Assembly (NCBI GenBank): GCA_017960475.1
Contig: JAGCZH010000003.1
Span: 1-55,901, forward strand
Direction: 5' to 3'
DNA: 55,901 nt
From: Bacteroidales bacterium
GTDB lineage: Bacteria > Bacteroidota > Bacteroidia > Bacteroidales > P3
Part shown: positions 25,159 to 34,653 of the stretch, piece by piece
Numbering within the stretch: the first letter of the stretch is position 1
Layout: every line of letters begins with the position of its first letter
The notes under the pieces: model-generated
Database searches by the model: none
The model's input: the letters and a program-made list of their open reading frames with translations, nothing else
Told to the model about the DNA's origin: nothing
Position numbers and translations under genes: made by a program

Positions 25159-27849
25159 TCAGAATAGTGATGTCTGGGTGCCTTCGGCGAAGCCTTCACG
25201 GTCGTCGGGTTGGTCGGGGAGATAGTAGTCGTCGGCAGTAGTATCGTCATCGGACTCAGGTTCGGGCTCTGGCTCAGGCTCAGGCAGCGGATCGAGCCAC
25301 TTGAACTCTTTGACAGGCGAGGTGGTGACTCGCTTGCCCTTGGCCCTGAAGCCTTTGACAGCGATGAACTCGTTGACCTCGACAATCTCAGAGCCAATCT
25401 TCTTGTTGGCGCTTTCGTCGTAGACAATCTCCAGACGGGGGAAGGTGTCGAGGGCATAGGTGACCATGACATCGCCCGAGTCGACATCAATGAAAGGCAG
25501 CTTTTTGTCGAACTCGTCGACGAGGAAGCGCTTGATATAATAGCCTTTGTTCTCGACCGACTGGTACACAACAGAGACTATAGTGTTGGGATTGTACTTA
25601 CGAATAAAGATGAGGTCGTCGTCGAAATGGTTACCTAAATCGAAATTGGTGGTGCGGAAGTAGCCCGACTGCATGATGGTGAGAATCTTGTCCTTGCCCT
25701 TGAACTCACCAAGGAACAGGCCCGCCTCGCTGACATTGAGGCGCTTGACACTCTCGTCGAACCATATTTTGCGGGCACCGAGAGTGGAGACACCCTCACC
25801 CTTCAGGTTGATGTTGCGAACCGCGTTGCGTGTGAGGATATTGCCCATCGATGAGCGTCCCTTGATGGCCAAAGTGGCGAAATTGAAGTCGAAGCTGGTC
25901 TTCTTCAACTTGGGCTTGGAGACGTGGTGGACGGTAACTATCTCGGCCTCGCCATTGGGGTTGGCGGTAAAATAGAGAATCTTGGTGCCTTTGGTGCCCT
26001 TGGTAAGGTTGTATTCCTTGTCGCGCGTTATGCCGAGAACCGAGAAACGCTTGACATAGACATAGCCGAAGGCTCCGTCACGATAAATCATATTATACAC
26101 CGTGCGCTCGTCGCCTTTGCGGAAAAGGCCGATGTACTCGATTTCCTTGCATTCCGTGCTACCCACGAAGACCTTTTCCTGAACCTTGGAGACCATCATG
26201 GTGCCATCCTTGCGGAAAACGATGATGTCGTCCATCTTGGAGCAGTCGAAGGCGTACTCGGCACCTTCGTCCTTCTTGAGAGCGTAGCCGGCGAAACCTG
26301 TGGCGCGGTTGACATAGAGTTTCTCATTGGCGACAGCGACAGCGACAGCCTGGATATCCTCGAAGTTGCGAATCTCGGTGCGGCGTTCCCTACCCTTTCC
26401 ATATTTCTCAAGAATATGGCGGAAATAGGCGATGGCATACTCGGTGAGATGCTCGAGGTGGTTCTTGGTCTCATCGATGTTCATCTCGATGTTGGCAATC
26501 TCCTCGTCGGCCTTCTTGATGTCGAACTTGGAGATTTTGCGGACAGGCTTCTCGCAGAGTTTCAGAACATCGTCGCGGGTTATCGCCTTTTTGAAACGCT
26601 TGCGGTAAGGGTCGAAAGCCCGCTCGATGGCGGTAACCTGATCGTCCCAGCTGTCCTGATCTTTTTCGAGTTGTTTGTATATGCGCTTCTCGAAGAATAT
26701 TTTCTCAAGGGATATCCAATGCCATTTGTCCTCGAGCTCGGCGAGCTGGATTTCCAACTCCTGGCGAAGAAGGTCCTTGGTGCGGAAGGTGGAATGGCGC
26801 AGAATCTCGGAGGCGGTCATAAAGACCGGCTTATTGTTGACGATGACACAGGTTTGAGGAGAAAAGCTGATCTGACAGTTAGTGAAAGCATACAGCGCGT
26901 CGATCATCTGGTCGGGCGACACCCCTTGAGGCAGGAAAACAACGATTTCGACCTGCGCGGCGGTGTTGTCATTGACCTTCTTGATTTTAATCTTGCCTTT
27001 CTCGTTGGCTTTCAATATGCTGTCGATAAGCACATCGGTGGTCACAGTATAGGGCAGCTCTGTTATGACGATAGCCTTCTGTTTTTCGTCGTAGTGCATT
27101 TTGGCACGTATACGCAGGCGGCCGCCCTGGGCTCCGTCATTGTATTTGGAGACATCGATGAGACCACCTGTGGGGAAATCGGGATATATCTCAAAAGGCA
27201 CATTCTGGAGAATCTTGATAGAGCTTTCGAGAAGCTCGCAGAAATTGTAGGGCAGAATGACCGATGTCAGAGTGACGGCGATGCCCTTGGTGCCTTGAGC
27301 CAGCAATAGCGGAAACTTGATGGGAAGCGACACAGGTTCCTGTTTGCGGCCATCGTAGGAGGGTTTCCATTCCGTTGTTTTCTTGTTGAAGACAACCTCG
27401 TTGGCGAATTTGGAGAGCCGCGCCTCTATGTAACGGCCTGCGGCGGCATCGTCGCCGGTGAGGATGTTGCCCCAGTTACCCTGGCAGTCAATAAGGAGAT
27501 CTTTCTGTCCAAGGTTGACGAGAGCGTCCTTGATGGAGGCGTCGCCGTGAGGGTGGTATTGCATGGTGTTGCCGACGATGTTGGCGACTTTGGTGAAGCG
27601 GCCGTCATCGGTTTCCTTCATGGCGTGGAGAATGCGACGCTGGACAGGCTTAAGGCCATCGTCTATGTCGGGGACACTGCGGTCGAGGATGACATCGGAG
27701 GCATAGTCTATCCAATAGTCTTTGAACATGGCGTTGAGAGAGATGGTCTCGCCGTCACGTTCCAGGTTGCGGCCATCTTTGCCATCGTCGACCGGTGGCA
27801 ACGAGCCGCTATGGGGGATGTTATCTTGATTGCTGTTAGAGTCTTGCAT
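25159..27849 (-). CDS. parC: DNA topoisomerase IV subunit A
   Basis: 896 aa. The breakage-reunion domain begins near residue 36 (SLNAMFKDYWIDYASDVILDRSVPD). It has HPHGDASIKDALV as the quinolone-determining region, with Ala in place of the Ser of E. coli GyrA, and the catalytic tyrosine in AAGRYIEARL (Tyr140). A long coiled-coil tower and a beta-pinwheel C-terminal domain follow; the tail is acidic (PEPEPEPEPESDDD). The length and motifs fit the Bacteroidetes ParC type rather than GyrA. The enzyme decatenates daughter chromosomes together with ParE. No parE lies next to it. Confidence 0.92.
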   Translation of the reverse strand: MQDSNSNQDNIPHSGSLPPVDDGKDGRNLERDGETISLNAMFKDYWIDYASDVILDRSVPDIDDGLKPVQRRILHAMKETDDGRFTKVANIVGNTMQYHPHGDASIKDALVNLGQKDLLIDCQGNWGNILTGDDAAAGRYIEARLSKFANEVVFNKKTTEWKPSYDGRKQEPVSLPIKFPLLLAQGTKGIAVTLTSVILPYNFCELLESSIKILQNVPFEIYPDFPTGGLIDVSKYNDGAQGGRLRIRAKMHYDEKQKAIVITELPYTVTTDVLIDSILKANEKGKIKIKKVNDNTAAQVEIVVFLPQGVSPDQMIDALYAFTNCQISFSPQTCVIVNNKPVFMTASEILRHSTFRTKDLLRQELEIQLAELEDKWHWISLEKIFFEKRIYKQLEKDQDSWDDQVTAIERAFDPYRKRFKKAITRDDVLKLCEKPVRKISKFDIKKADEEIANIEMNIDETKNHLEHLTEYAIAYFRHILEKYGKGRERRTEIRNFEDIQAVAVAVANEKLYVNRATGFAGYALKKDEGAEYAFDCSKMDDIIVFRKDGTMMVSKVQEKVFVGSTECKEIEYIGLFRKGDERTVYNMIYRDGAFGYVYVKRFSVLGITRDKEYNLTKGTKGTKILYFTANPNGEAEIVTVHHVSKPKLKKTSFDFNFATLAIKGRSSMGNILTRNAVRNINLKGEGVSTLGARKIWFDESVKRLNVSEAGLFLGEFKGKDKILTIMQSGYFRTTNFDLGNHFDDDLIFIRKYNPNTIVSVVYQSVENKGYYIKRFLVDEFDKKLPFIDVDSGDVMVTYALDTFPRLEIVYDESANKKIGSEIVEVNEFIAVKGFRAKGKRVTTSPVKEFKWLDPLPEPEPEPEPESDDDTTADDYYLPDQPDDREGFAEGTQTSLF

Positions 27850-27861
27850 AGTTGATTTTCT

Positions 27862-28057
27862 ATGTTAAAAGGGGTTCACGTTTTACGTTTTACGATTTAC
27901 GTTTTACGTTTTACGTTTAAGGGTTTTACGTTTAAAGGTTTCGGGGTTAATTCTCTCAATTCACTTTTCTCTAATTTTCAACTTTCAAAATTCACGTTTT
28001 ACGTTTTACGTTTAAAGGTTTCGGGGTTAATTCTCTCAATTCACTAATTCTCAATTT
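27862..28057 (-). repeat. intergenic AAACGT/AAAAC word repeats upstream of parC
   Basis: The region contains many copies of ACGTTTT/ACGTTT (plus-strand reading), and two longer identical segments (ACGTTTTACGTTTA plus AAGGTTTCGGGGTTAATTC) near 27906-27960 and 27997-28040, followed by TTTTCAA-type words. On the transcribed minus strand they read AAAACGTAAAACGT toward the parC start. Confidence 0.8.
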
Positions 28058-29383
28058 TCAATTTTCATTTAGTATGTCTGCGATAAGGAAAATGCTGCCG
28101 GTGACGAGGATGAGGTCGCCAGGGGCGGCATGGGAACGGGCATCAGCCACGGCATCTCTGACATCTGTGAAGGCCTCGCCGTGAATACCCATCCGGAGAG
28201 CGGCTTGCTGAAGTTCACTTACAGGCAGAGCCCTCTGCACTGAGGGTTGGCTGAAACGCCAGACAACATCGCCGTGGATTTTCTCGCTGTTGAGCTGCGA
28301 ATGGAGGTATGCGAGTATCGTATTATAGTCTTTGTCGCCCACGCAGCCATATATGATGTGAAGCCGATCGAAACGCAGGCCGGCAAGCCCGAGCATCATG
28401 GCATTGATGCCATCGAAGTTGTGGGCTGTCTCACAAATGGTCAAAGGATCGTGCCCGATTATCTGCCAACGGCCCATGAGATGGGTGTTGTCGACAACAC
28501 GATCGATCCCCCATCGGAAAGCCTCGTCGCCGATTGTCAACTGGCCGGTTTGGCGAAGTTGATGGACAGCCTCGCATACGGTGGCGATGTTCCACTTTTG
28601 ATAAGGTCCAATAAGACCCGATGTGAACCGACCCATGTCCACGCCGTCATGCTCCAGCTCGACAACCATACGCTCGCCGTCGAATTTCCATGTCGGGTCA
28701 ACGTGCCAATGGTTGTCGGCGAAAGAGATGGGACTTTTACGCTCTTCGGCGACACAACGGAAGACAGGCTCTGTCTCGGGCTGTGTCTGGCCTATGACGA
28801 CGGGCACTCCTGGCTTTATGATTCCAGCTTTTTCGGAGGCAATCTTCTCAAGGGTGTCACCGAGAAACTGAGTGTGGTCTAATCCGATATTGGTGATGAC
28901 GCTGAGGAGCGGTGTGATGACATTGGTGCTGTCGAGCCGGCCGCCCATACCAACCTCGATGACAGCGATGTCGACCTTCTGGTCGCGGAAATAGTCGAAA
29001 GCCATACCTACAGTCATCTCGAAAAAAGAGAGCTGCTGGCGTTCGAAAAAAGCCCTGTGTCTGGCGACAAAATCAACAACCACAGGTTGTGGTATCATCT
29101 CGCCATTGATACGGATACGCTCACGGAAATCGACAAGATGAGGCGAGGTGTAGAGCCCCACCTTATAGCCAGCCTCCTGAAGTATCGAGGCGAGAAAATG
29201 GGACACGCTGCCTTTGCCATTAGTGCCGGCGACATGGATAGAGCGGAAGCCGCATTCAGGATGGTCAAGATAGTCCATCATGGCCAGCGTGTTGCCCAGA
29301 TCGGCCTTGTAGGCGGCTGCGCCGATGCGGTGGTATGCCGGCAATGCCTGGAAGAGATATTGTAAAGTTTCGGAGTAGTTCAA
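28058..29383 (-). CDS. folC: bifunctional folylpolyglutamate synthase / dihydrofolate synthase
   Basis: 441 aa. The Mur-ligase-type ATP site is VAGTNGKGSVSHFLASIL (GTNGKGS at 53-59). The folate-binding loop follows (YTSPHLVDFRERIRING), and further family motifs are VIEVGMGGRLDSTNV and ITNIGLDHTQFLGDTLEKIASEKAG. The C-terminal domain includes YGCVGDKDYNTIL. The enzyme adds glutamate to dihydropteroate and folates in the cytoplasm. It begins 27 bp after the outer-membrane protein gene and likely shares its transcript. Confidence 0.95.
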   Translation of the reverse strand: MNYSETLQYLFQALPAYHRIGAAAYKADLGNTLAMMDYLDHPECGFRSIHVAGTNGKGSVSHFLASILQEAGYKVGLYTSPHLVDFRERIRINGEMIPQPVVVDFVARHRAFFERQQLSFFEMTVGMAFDYFRDQKVDIAVIEVGMGGRLDSTNVITPLLSVITNIGLDHTQFLGDTLEKIASEKAGIIKPGVPVVIGQTQPETEPVFRCVAEERKSPISFADNHWHVDPTWKFDGERMVVELEHDGVDMGRFTSGLIGPYQKWNIATVCEAVHQLRQTGQLTIGDEAFRWGIDRVVDNTHLMGRWQIIGHDPLTICETAHNFDGINAMMLGLAGLRFDRLHIIYGCVGDKDYNTILAYLHSQLNSEKIHGDVVWRFSQPSVQRALPVSELQQAALRMGIHGEAFTDVRDAVADARSHAAPGDLILVTGSIFLIADILNEN

Positions 29384-29410
29384 AGTGAAGATATTGAGAA
29401 AGGACGATTA

Positions 29411-31270
29411 TTATTTGCGAGTAGGTATGGTATAAGTGAGGCCCAACATGGCGTTGAAGCGCTGAGCTGGGTAGTTAGCCCACAGGAAGTAGCGCTGGAA
29501 AGTGAGGTTGTCGAGTTTGGCAAAGAACGAGAGAGCGCGGCTGTACATATACTCCGTTTCGAACGAGACGCCAAAACGAGCGGGCAATGTGGCGGTGATG
29601 GTCGGCAGATTGGTGACTGGGTTGATGACATAGTCGGCATCACAGCTTGACAGGAACAGTGTCTGGAGAGAGAAAATCCATTTGTTTTTATAGTTGACAT
29701 CAGCATTCAGAAAAGCTGTGAAATGGTTATTGTAGAGCAACGGAATGTTGTCGGGGACGTTGTAGTCCACATTATATTCGCACCCGAGCGAGAGTCTCAG
29801 CATCTCATCGTTGACAAAAGAGAACTCGGTTCCGAGCTCGAGAATGCTGAGATTGACATAATAGGGCTGGAAAACATTCCTAAGAGAATAGCGGGGATCC
29901 AGCTGGAAAAACATTTTGTTGTCGAGGAAGTGGTTGTCGACGGTGACATTGAGCTGAAGCTTCTTGGAAAAATTGAAGCGAAGATGGGCATAGAGATTGT
30001 TGTCGACAGTGGCGAGGGAGTTTGGAGCCGGAGCCACATAGGGGTTCTGGAGACGGATAGAGTTCCAGTCGTTGGCATTGTAGTCGCCCTTGAAGCCCGC
30101 GGTAAGACTGATGGCGTTGTTTGAGAAAGTCTTGGTGACGGCGATGTCGGGCAGAAGGTTGTGAGTCGTGGCGGCAGTGTCATCGTAAGCGTTGAATCCG
30201 AGAATCAGGCCAGCGTGGAACTTGAAACCGTTGAAGAGGAAATCGACATAAGGGTTGAGGGAAAAGAGATGGCGGCCCAAAGAGAACTGATCGGGCAGCG
30301 GCAGCAAAGTGTCATAGCCAAGAGGCAACGATGAAAACTCCTCGACAGCATCGCTCTTCTGTTTGAAAGCCTGCCAGTGGGTTCTGAGATATGCCACCGC
30401 CTTGTATTTGCTGAACATAGGGAAGCCATAGTGGATAGCGCCATCAAAGTCGAGCGAAAGCTGACTGTTGTCGTATCGGCTCCAGAAGTCGGCCATAGAG
30501 AGGCTGGCGTCATAACCAAGCTTGTTGACATCGGTGTTGAGGCTCTGGGCGCCAAAGCCGAGGGCGACGTTGTTGTATGCAAAAGCGTAGTCGGAAAAAG
30601 AGATATCGTCGCGAGTGAGTGTCTTTGTCGCAAAGAGCATAGAGTCACTGAAGCCATAGTAGCGACCATATTCGCGGTCGAAAAGCAGATTGGCCGAGAT
30701 AAGATGCTTCTTGTTGAGGATGTATTTTCCGAACAGATCTAAAGAGGTATTAGTGTGGCGGTCGCGACCATAGTAGTCGGGCAGAAGCAGAAGGTCGTCT
30801 TTTTTCCCGAAAGTGGTGATGTCAGTTTGATGATAGAGGCGGGCGCCATACGAGTAGTTGTCGTGACGAGTTGAGGTGTAGTACAAGTCCACGAGAGGAT
30901 TGAAATCGACAAAAGAGGCGAAATCGTGGCCCAACCCGAAGCGAAGATAGTTGTTGTACAATTTTGTCGGTGACGCCACAACCTTGGCGGCCTTGAGACC
31001 CGAGGTGGCCGTCAAAGTGCTGATGCGTATGGGGGTAATGCTGTAGGAGAATGAGGGCTGGAGCTCCGCATCGGCGTTTTCATTCACTGCGGGAGCCTCG
31101 TTGACCTTCTCTCCCACTCCATCGAGGACTGGGTTGTAGTCGCCAACGACTATCACCGATTCGCTGTATTGCGACTTGGTCGTGTCGCTTTGAGCCATAA
31201 GACTTAAGGGGTGTATGGCGGAAAAAGCCAGACAAGCTACAAATAATATAGTGTTATGAGTTGATTTCAT
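29411..31270 (-). CDS. outer-membrane beta-barrel protein (TonB-receptor-like, no plug)
   Basis: This 619-aa protein has a signal peptide (ILFVACLAFSAIHPLSLMAQ). A short N-terminal region (SVIVVGDYNPVLDGVGEKVNEAP) is followed by about 500 residues of alternating amphipathic strands typical of a beta-barrel (YLRFGLGHDFASFVDFNPLVDLYY; LHAGLILGFNAYDD-like stretches). It ends in FNAMLGLTYTIPTRK. I see no TonB plug domain, so it is a barrel of the kind often annotated as TonB-dependent receptor in Bacteroidetes. It follows the TPR protein gene after 26 bp; the two form a co-transcribed pair seen in related genomes, perhaps for envelope assembly. Confidence 0.8.
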   Translation of the reverse strand: MKSTHNTILFVACLAFSAIHPLSLMAQSDTTKSQYSESVIVVGDYNPVLDGVGEKVNEAPAVNENADAELQPSFSYSITPIRISTLTATSGLKAAKVVASPTKLYNNYLRFGLGHDFASFVDFNPLVDLYYTSTRHDNYSYGARLYHQTDITTFGKKDDLLLLPDYYGRDRHTNTSLDLFGKYILNKKHLISANLLFDREYGRYYGFSDSMLFATKTLTRDDISFSDYAFAYNNVALGFGAQSLNTDVNKLGYDASLSMADFWSRYDNSQLSLDFDGAIHYGFPMFSKYKAVAYLRTHWQAFKQKSDAVEEFSSLPLGYDTLLPLPDQFSLGRHLFSLNPYVDFLFNGFKFHAGLILGFNAYDDTAATTHNLLPDIAVTKTFSNNAISLTAGFKGDYNANDWNSIRLQNPYVAPAPNSLATVDNNLYAHLRFNFSKKLQLNVTVDNHFLDNKMFFQLDPRYSLRNVFQPYYVNLSILELGTEFSFVNDEMLRLSLGCEYNVDYNVPDNIPLLYNNHFTAFLNADVNYKNKWIFSLQTLFLSSCDADYVINPVTNLPTITATLPARFGVSFETEYMYSRALSFFAKLDNLTFQRYFLWANYPAQRFNAMLGLTYTIPTRK

Positions 31271-31296
31271 TTTTAAGAGCCTTTTTAATAGAACAA

Positions 31297-34200
31297 CTAA
31301 AATTCATTTTCATCAAGTTCCAGTTCGATGGTCGGACCTTCATTGTCTTTGTCTTCCAAGTCCTGAGCCGGGGTGTCGGCAGGGGCATTGAGCGCCTCAA
31401 GGTGCTGGCGAGCCTCCATGACAACCTCTTCGTCGGCGTCGGTCGACACCTCATAGTTCTCGATGATGCTTTGGAGCGTTTGTCTGGCCTGCAGGTCGTT
31501 GCCACGTTTGTGGAAAATGTCCGCCCAGAGAATAAAGCTCTTGGCCAGCCAGTAGTCGCTGCCAGGATTGTTCACAACCTGTTCGATTATAGCCTCGGAA
31601 CCGGTGAGGTCGTCTTGGTCGTAACGAATTGAGGCGCGACGGAATGCAGCCTCGCCCATGTAGTCGCCATTGGCGGAATTCATGAGGCCGTCATAGGCTT
31701 GGAAGGCGGCATTGTAAGCACCGGCATAGTATAGCGAGCGGGACATGAGTATTGAGGCCTCGTCCTTTTGCTCCGAAGTGGATTTTGGGTCATTGATAAT
31801 CTCCAAGGCGGATATCCTCACGTTGCCAGTGTCCTTAAGAGCATACCAGCAGCGGACAATGCCCATGCGTGCCTGAAGCCTTGCGGCGTCGGTAGACGAG
31901 ATTGCCACCAAAGGCACATAGTAGTCGAGGGCCTTGCGGTAGTTTTTCTGAGCATATATGGTTTTAGCAGCCTGGTATAAACTGTTTTCAGTATATGGGT
32001 TGTTGCCTCGCTCGGCCACCCACTGAAAATGAGCCAAAGCCTTGTCGTCGTGTCCTGTACGAGTATAGGAATCGGCGAGATAGTAGTGGGCTTTGAGGAT
32101 AAAGAGACCGTGAGGAAATTTCTGTATGTAGTTTGAGAGGCCGGCGATGGCGTTGTCATAATTACCCGCGAAATAGCGGTTCTCGGCAGCGAGGTATAGT
32201 GTGGAATCCTGTTCCACGGCGCTCACTGTGGTTTTGGTGACACGACCCACATAGGTGAAATACTCCTCAACACGATCCTGCTCGACATAGATGTTCTTGA
32301 TGGTGGCCAAAGCGTCGCGGGCCTCGTCGCTGCCCGGGAAGCGGGTCAACAGTTTGTCGAAAGACTGGAGCGCTTTGTCGTTCTGATCGGTGTTATAGTA
32401 TACCAGTCCCATGTTCAGAAGCGCTTGCGGCACGTAGCTGCTCTGAGAATATTTGTTGATGAAATTGTTGTAATAGAGCAATGCCATCTCGTTGTTTTCG
32501 CAGATAAGGTAGGTGTTGGCAATCTCAAACATGGCCTTGGGGGACAGAGGCGAATTTTTGAAATGCTCGAAGATATAGTTCAGACTATTCAACTTGTCGA
32601 TATTCTTGCCCTGGGCGCCATAGCAGAGTGCCTTTTGGTAGGTAGCATAGTCGGCGTCCTGACCATTGGCGGCAATAACACGGTCGTAATAAGATATGGC
32701 TCCGGTGAAATTTTTGCGGACATAAAGACAGTCACCCATACGATTATATGCGTCAAGTATCTGCTTTTCGTTGCCCTCTTCCTTGCTGACACTCAGAAAC
32801 TCCCCGAATTTCTCCTCGGCGAGGTCGTAACGTTTGCCACGCATGAGGACATAGCCTGCGGTGTAGAGTGCCTGGGGGTAGTATGAGGAGTTTTTGCGGC
32901 TGGTGGCGGTGAAGAAACGCTCAAGTTGCTTCTTGGCTTTGCCGTAGTTCGCCAGACGATATTGCGTCTCCGCCGACAAATAGAGAGCGTCGGTGGTAAT
33001 CGCAGGAGTGGCGTTGACAGAAATGGCGCTGTCGAAACAAACCGCGGCCTTCTGCAAGTTACGTTCGTTGAAGAGGTCTATTCCTCGGTTGACGAGTATA
33101 CGTTGATAGGCGCGGCGCATTGTGGCGTCCTTCAGCAGTTCCTTCTTGTTACGCTCTATCAGCGACAACGCATCCTTATAGTTCTTTGTGGTGCAATAAA
33201 GCGAAGTCAGAATCTGCTGAATCTCGGCTTTGCGTTTGCTTTTAGGATAACGTTGCAGATAGTTCTCAAACGAACGTATTGACTCATTGTAGGCGTTGGG
33301 GTTCAGCTCGCAGCTAAGTTTCGCATAGTTGAAGGCGGCGTCCTCCTGGATTTCCGCATTGTGACGCATCTCCGAAGCGCTTTTGAAAGCTGTGCGGGCG
33401 TCGGTTTTGTTGTCCATTTTGACATATATGTCGCCCAGAGTATATAAAGCATTCTGGGCTATGGAGTCGGTCTGTCCAACGAAAGTCGACAACAAAGCGG
33501 CCGCGGAATCGTAGACTCCCAACATATAGTAGCAATAGCCTTTGTTATAGCTCGATGTCTCTGTTTTAGACCCTTCTTTCTTGGCGGCATCGGCGTCGGC
33601 CTGCTGGTAATAGTCGAGAGCGCGACGATATTGGCCTCTGTTGAAATAGACATCGCCGACAATACGTTCCACCTCATCACGCAACACGAGGTTGGGGTCG
33701 TTCAATAGTTCTGGAGCCATACGGAGCACCTCGTCCTCTTTGCCCAGATGATATTTTATGTAGAAACGATACACCGGCACCAATTTGCGGAATGCCTTCT
33801 CTTTCTCTATCTTGCGGAATTCCTTGTCGGCAGACTCGTACTGCTTGGCGCCATAGAGAATGTCAGCATAATAGTAGGTCGCGGCGTTGCGGTAGTAGGA
33901 TTTGCCGTCGCTGACACGCTTGAAATATTTCTTGGCGTTTTCTTTGTCCCCCTGTTGGAAATAGCAATAGCCTGTTTTGTACTCATATTCGCTGCGGTGG
34001 TTGAACTCAACCTCATTGGCCTCCACCTGCAGATACTCGTGGAGCGCGGCGTTATAGTCTCCCTTGTCGAAATAGACATTACCCAGCGCCATGCGGGCCA
34101 TGTTCATCTTGTCGCTTTCAGGATAAAGCCTCATGAACTCGGTAATGCGGAACTGTGCGTCGTTGTTGCGAAGCTGTTCCGAACATACGGCGGCATAGTA

Positions 34201-34410
34201 TGCAGCATCGGCTTTTAGGTCCTCGCTGGCATCCGCGCGGTTGAGGAACTGGTCGAGAATATGCTGAGAGACAGCATATTTTTCCTTCCTGAAAAGGTCT
34301 TCGCCCTCTTTATACAACTGGGCGGTCGAGGTCGTTTGTTTACCGCCCTGTGCCATTGCGCCGGCAACAGAAATAGCCATAATGGCACCAAGTAAGAAGA
34401 TACGCTTCAT
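31297..34410 (-). CDS. exported 1037-aa tetratricopeptide-repeat protein
   Basis: A signal peptide (IFLLGAIMAISVAGAMAQ) leads a protein made almost wholly of TPR-like helical pairs, for example KMNMARMALGNVYFDKGDYNAALHEYLQ, PQALLNMGLVYYNTDQNDKALQSFDKLL and HYYLADSYTRTGHDDKALAHFQWV. It ends with an acidic tail (DLEDKDNEGPTIELELDENEF). Large periplasmic TPR proteins of this kind scaffold envelope complexes. It sits upstream of the barrel protein and folC, and is the first gene of this unit. Confidence 0.88.
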   Translation of the reverse strand: MKRIFLLGAIMAISVAGAMAQGGKQTTSTAQLYKEGEDLFRKEKYAVSQHILDQFLNRADASEDLKADAAYYAAVCSEQLRNNDAQFRITEFMRLYPESDKMNMARMALGNVYFDKGDYNAALHEYLQVEANEVEFNHRSEYEYKTGYCYFQQGDKENAKKYFKRVSDGKSYYRNAATYYYADILYGAKQYESADKEFRKIEKEKAFRKLVPVYRFYIKYHLGKEDEVLRMAPELLNDPNLVLRDEVERIVGDVYFNRGQYRRALDYYQQADADAAKKEGSKTETSSYNKGYCYYMLGVYDSAAALLSTFVGQTDSIAQNALYTLGDIYVKMDNKTDARTAFKSASEMRHNAEIQEDAAFNYAKLSCELNPNAYNESIRSFENYLQRYPKSKRKAEIQQILTSLYCTTKNYKDALSLIERNKKELLKDATMRRAYQRILVNRGIDLFNERNLQKAAVCFDSAISVNATPAITTDALYLSAETQYRLANYGKAKKQLERFFTATSRKNSSYYPQALYTAGYVLMRGKRYDLAEEKFGEFLSVSKEEGNEKQILDAYNRMGDCLYVRKNFTGAISYYDRVIAANGQDADYATYQKALCYGAQGKNIDKLNSLNYIFEHFKNSPLSPKAMFEIANTYLICENNEMALLYYNNFINKYSQSSYVPQALLNMGLVYYNTDQNDKALQSFDKLLTRFPGSDEARDALATIKNIYVEQDRVEEYFTYVGRVTKTTVSAVEQDSTLYLAAENRYFAGNYDNAIAGLSNYIQKFPHGLFILKAHYYLADSYTRTGHDDKALAHFQWVAERGNNPYTENSLYQAAKTIYAQKNYRKALDYYVPLVAISSTDAARLQARMGIVRCWYALKDTGNVRISALEIINDPKSTSEQKDEASILMSRSLYYAGAYNAAFQAYDGLMNSANGDYMGEAAFRRASIRYDQDDLTGSEAIIEQVVNNPGSDYWLAKSFILWADIFHKRGNDLQARQTLQSIIENYEVSTDADEEVVMEARQHLEALNAPADTPAQDLEDKDNEGPTIELELDENEF

Positions 34411-34653
34411 ATCGTTGTGCTTTTCTTATTTCAGTATTTTAGTCCATTTAACGTCGATTGTATATATTTATTATACAATAAAGGAAAAAAATAAACGTTT
34501 TGATGAGTAAAATTGAAAGTTGAAAATTGAAAATTGAAAAATAATGACCTTTGACCAATGAATTATGAATGGACAAATAAAAGAGACATTTTAAAACGTA
34601 AAACTTAAAACGTTAAACCCTTATAACCTTTTAATCCTTTTCATCCCTCTTAA
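34411..34653. other. divergent intergenic region with word repeats
   Basis: 243 bp between divergent genes. The half near the amidohydrolase carries plus-strand words GAAAATTGAAAATTG, TGACCTTTGACCAATGAATTATGAAT, AAAACGTAAAACTTAAAACGTTAAACCC and CTTTTAATCC, oriented as in the other leaders. I see no clear -7 box for either gene. Confidence 0.6.

Noticed and set aside
25924..27309. 461-codon plus-strand open frame opposite parC
   Set aside because: Strong topoisomerase motifs on the minus strand; the plus frame mirrors its codon bias.
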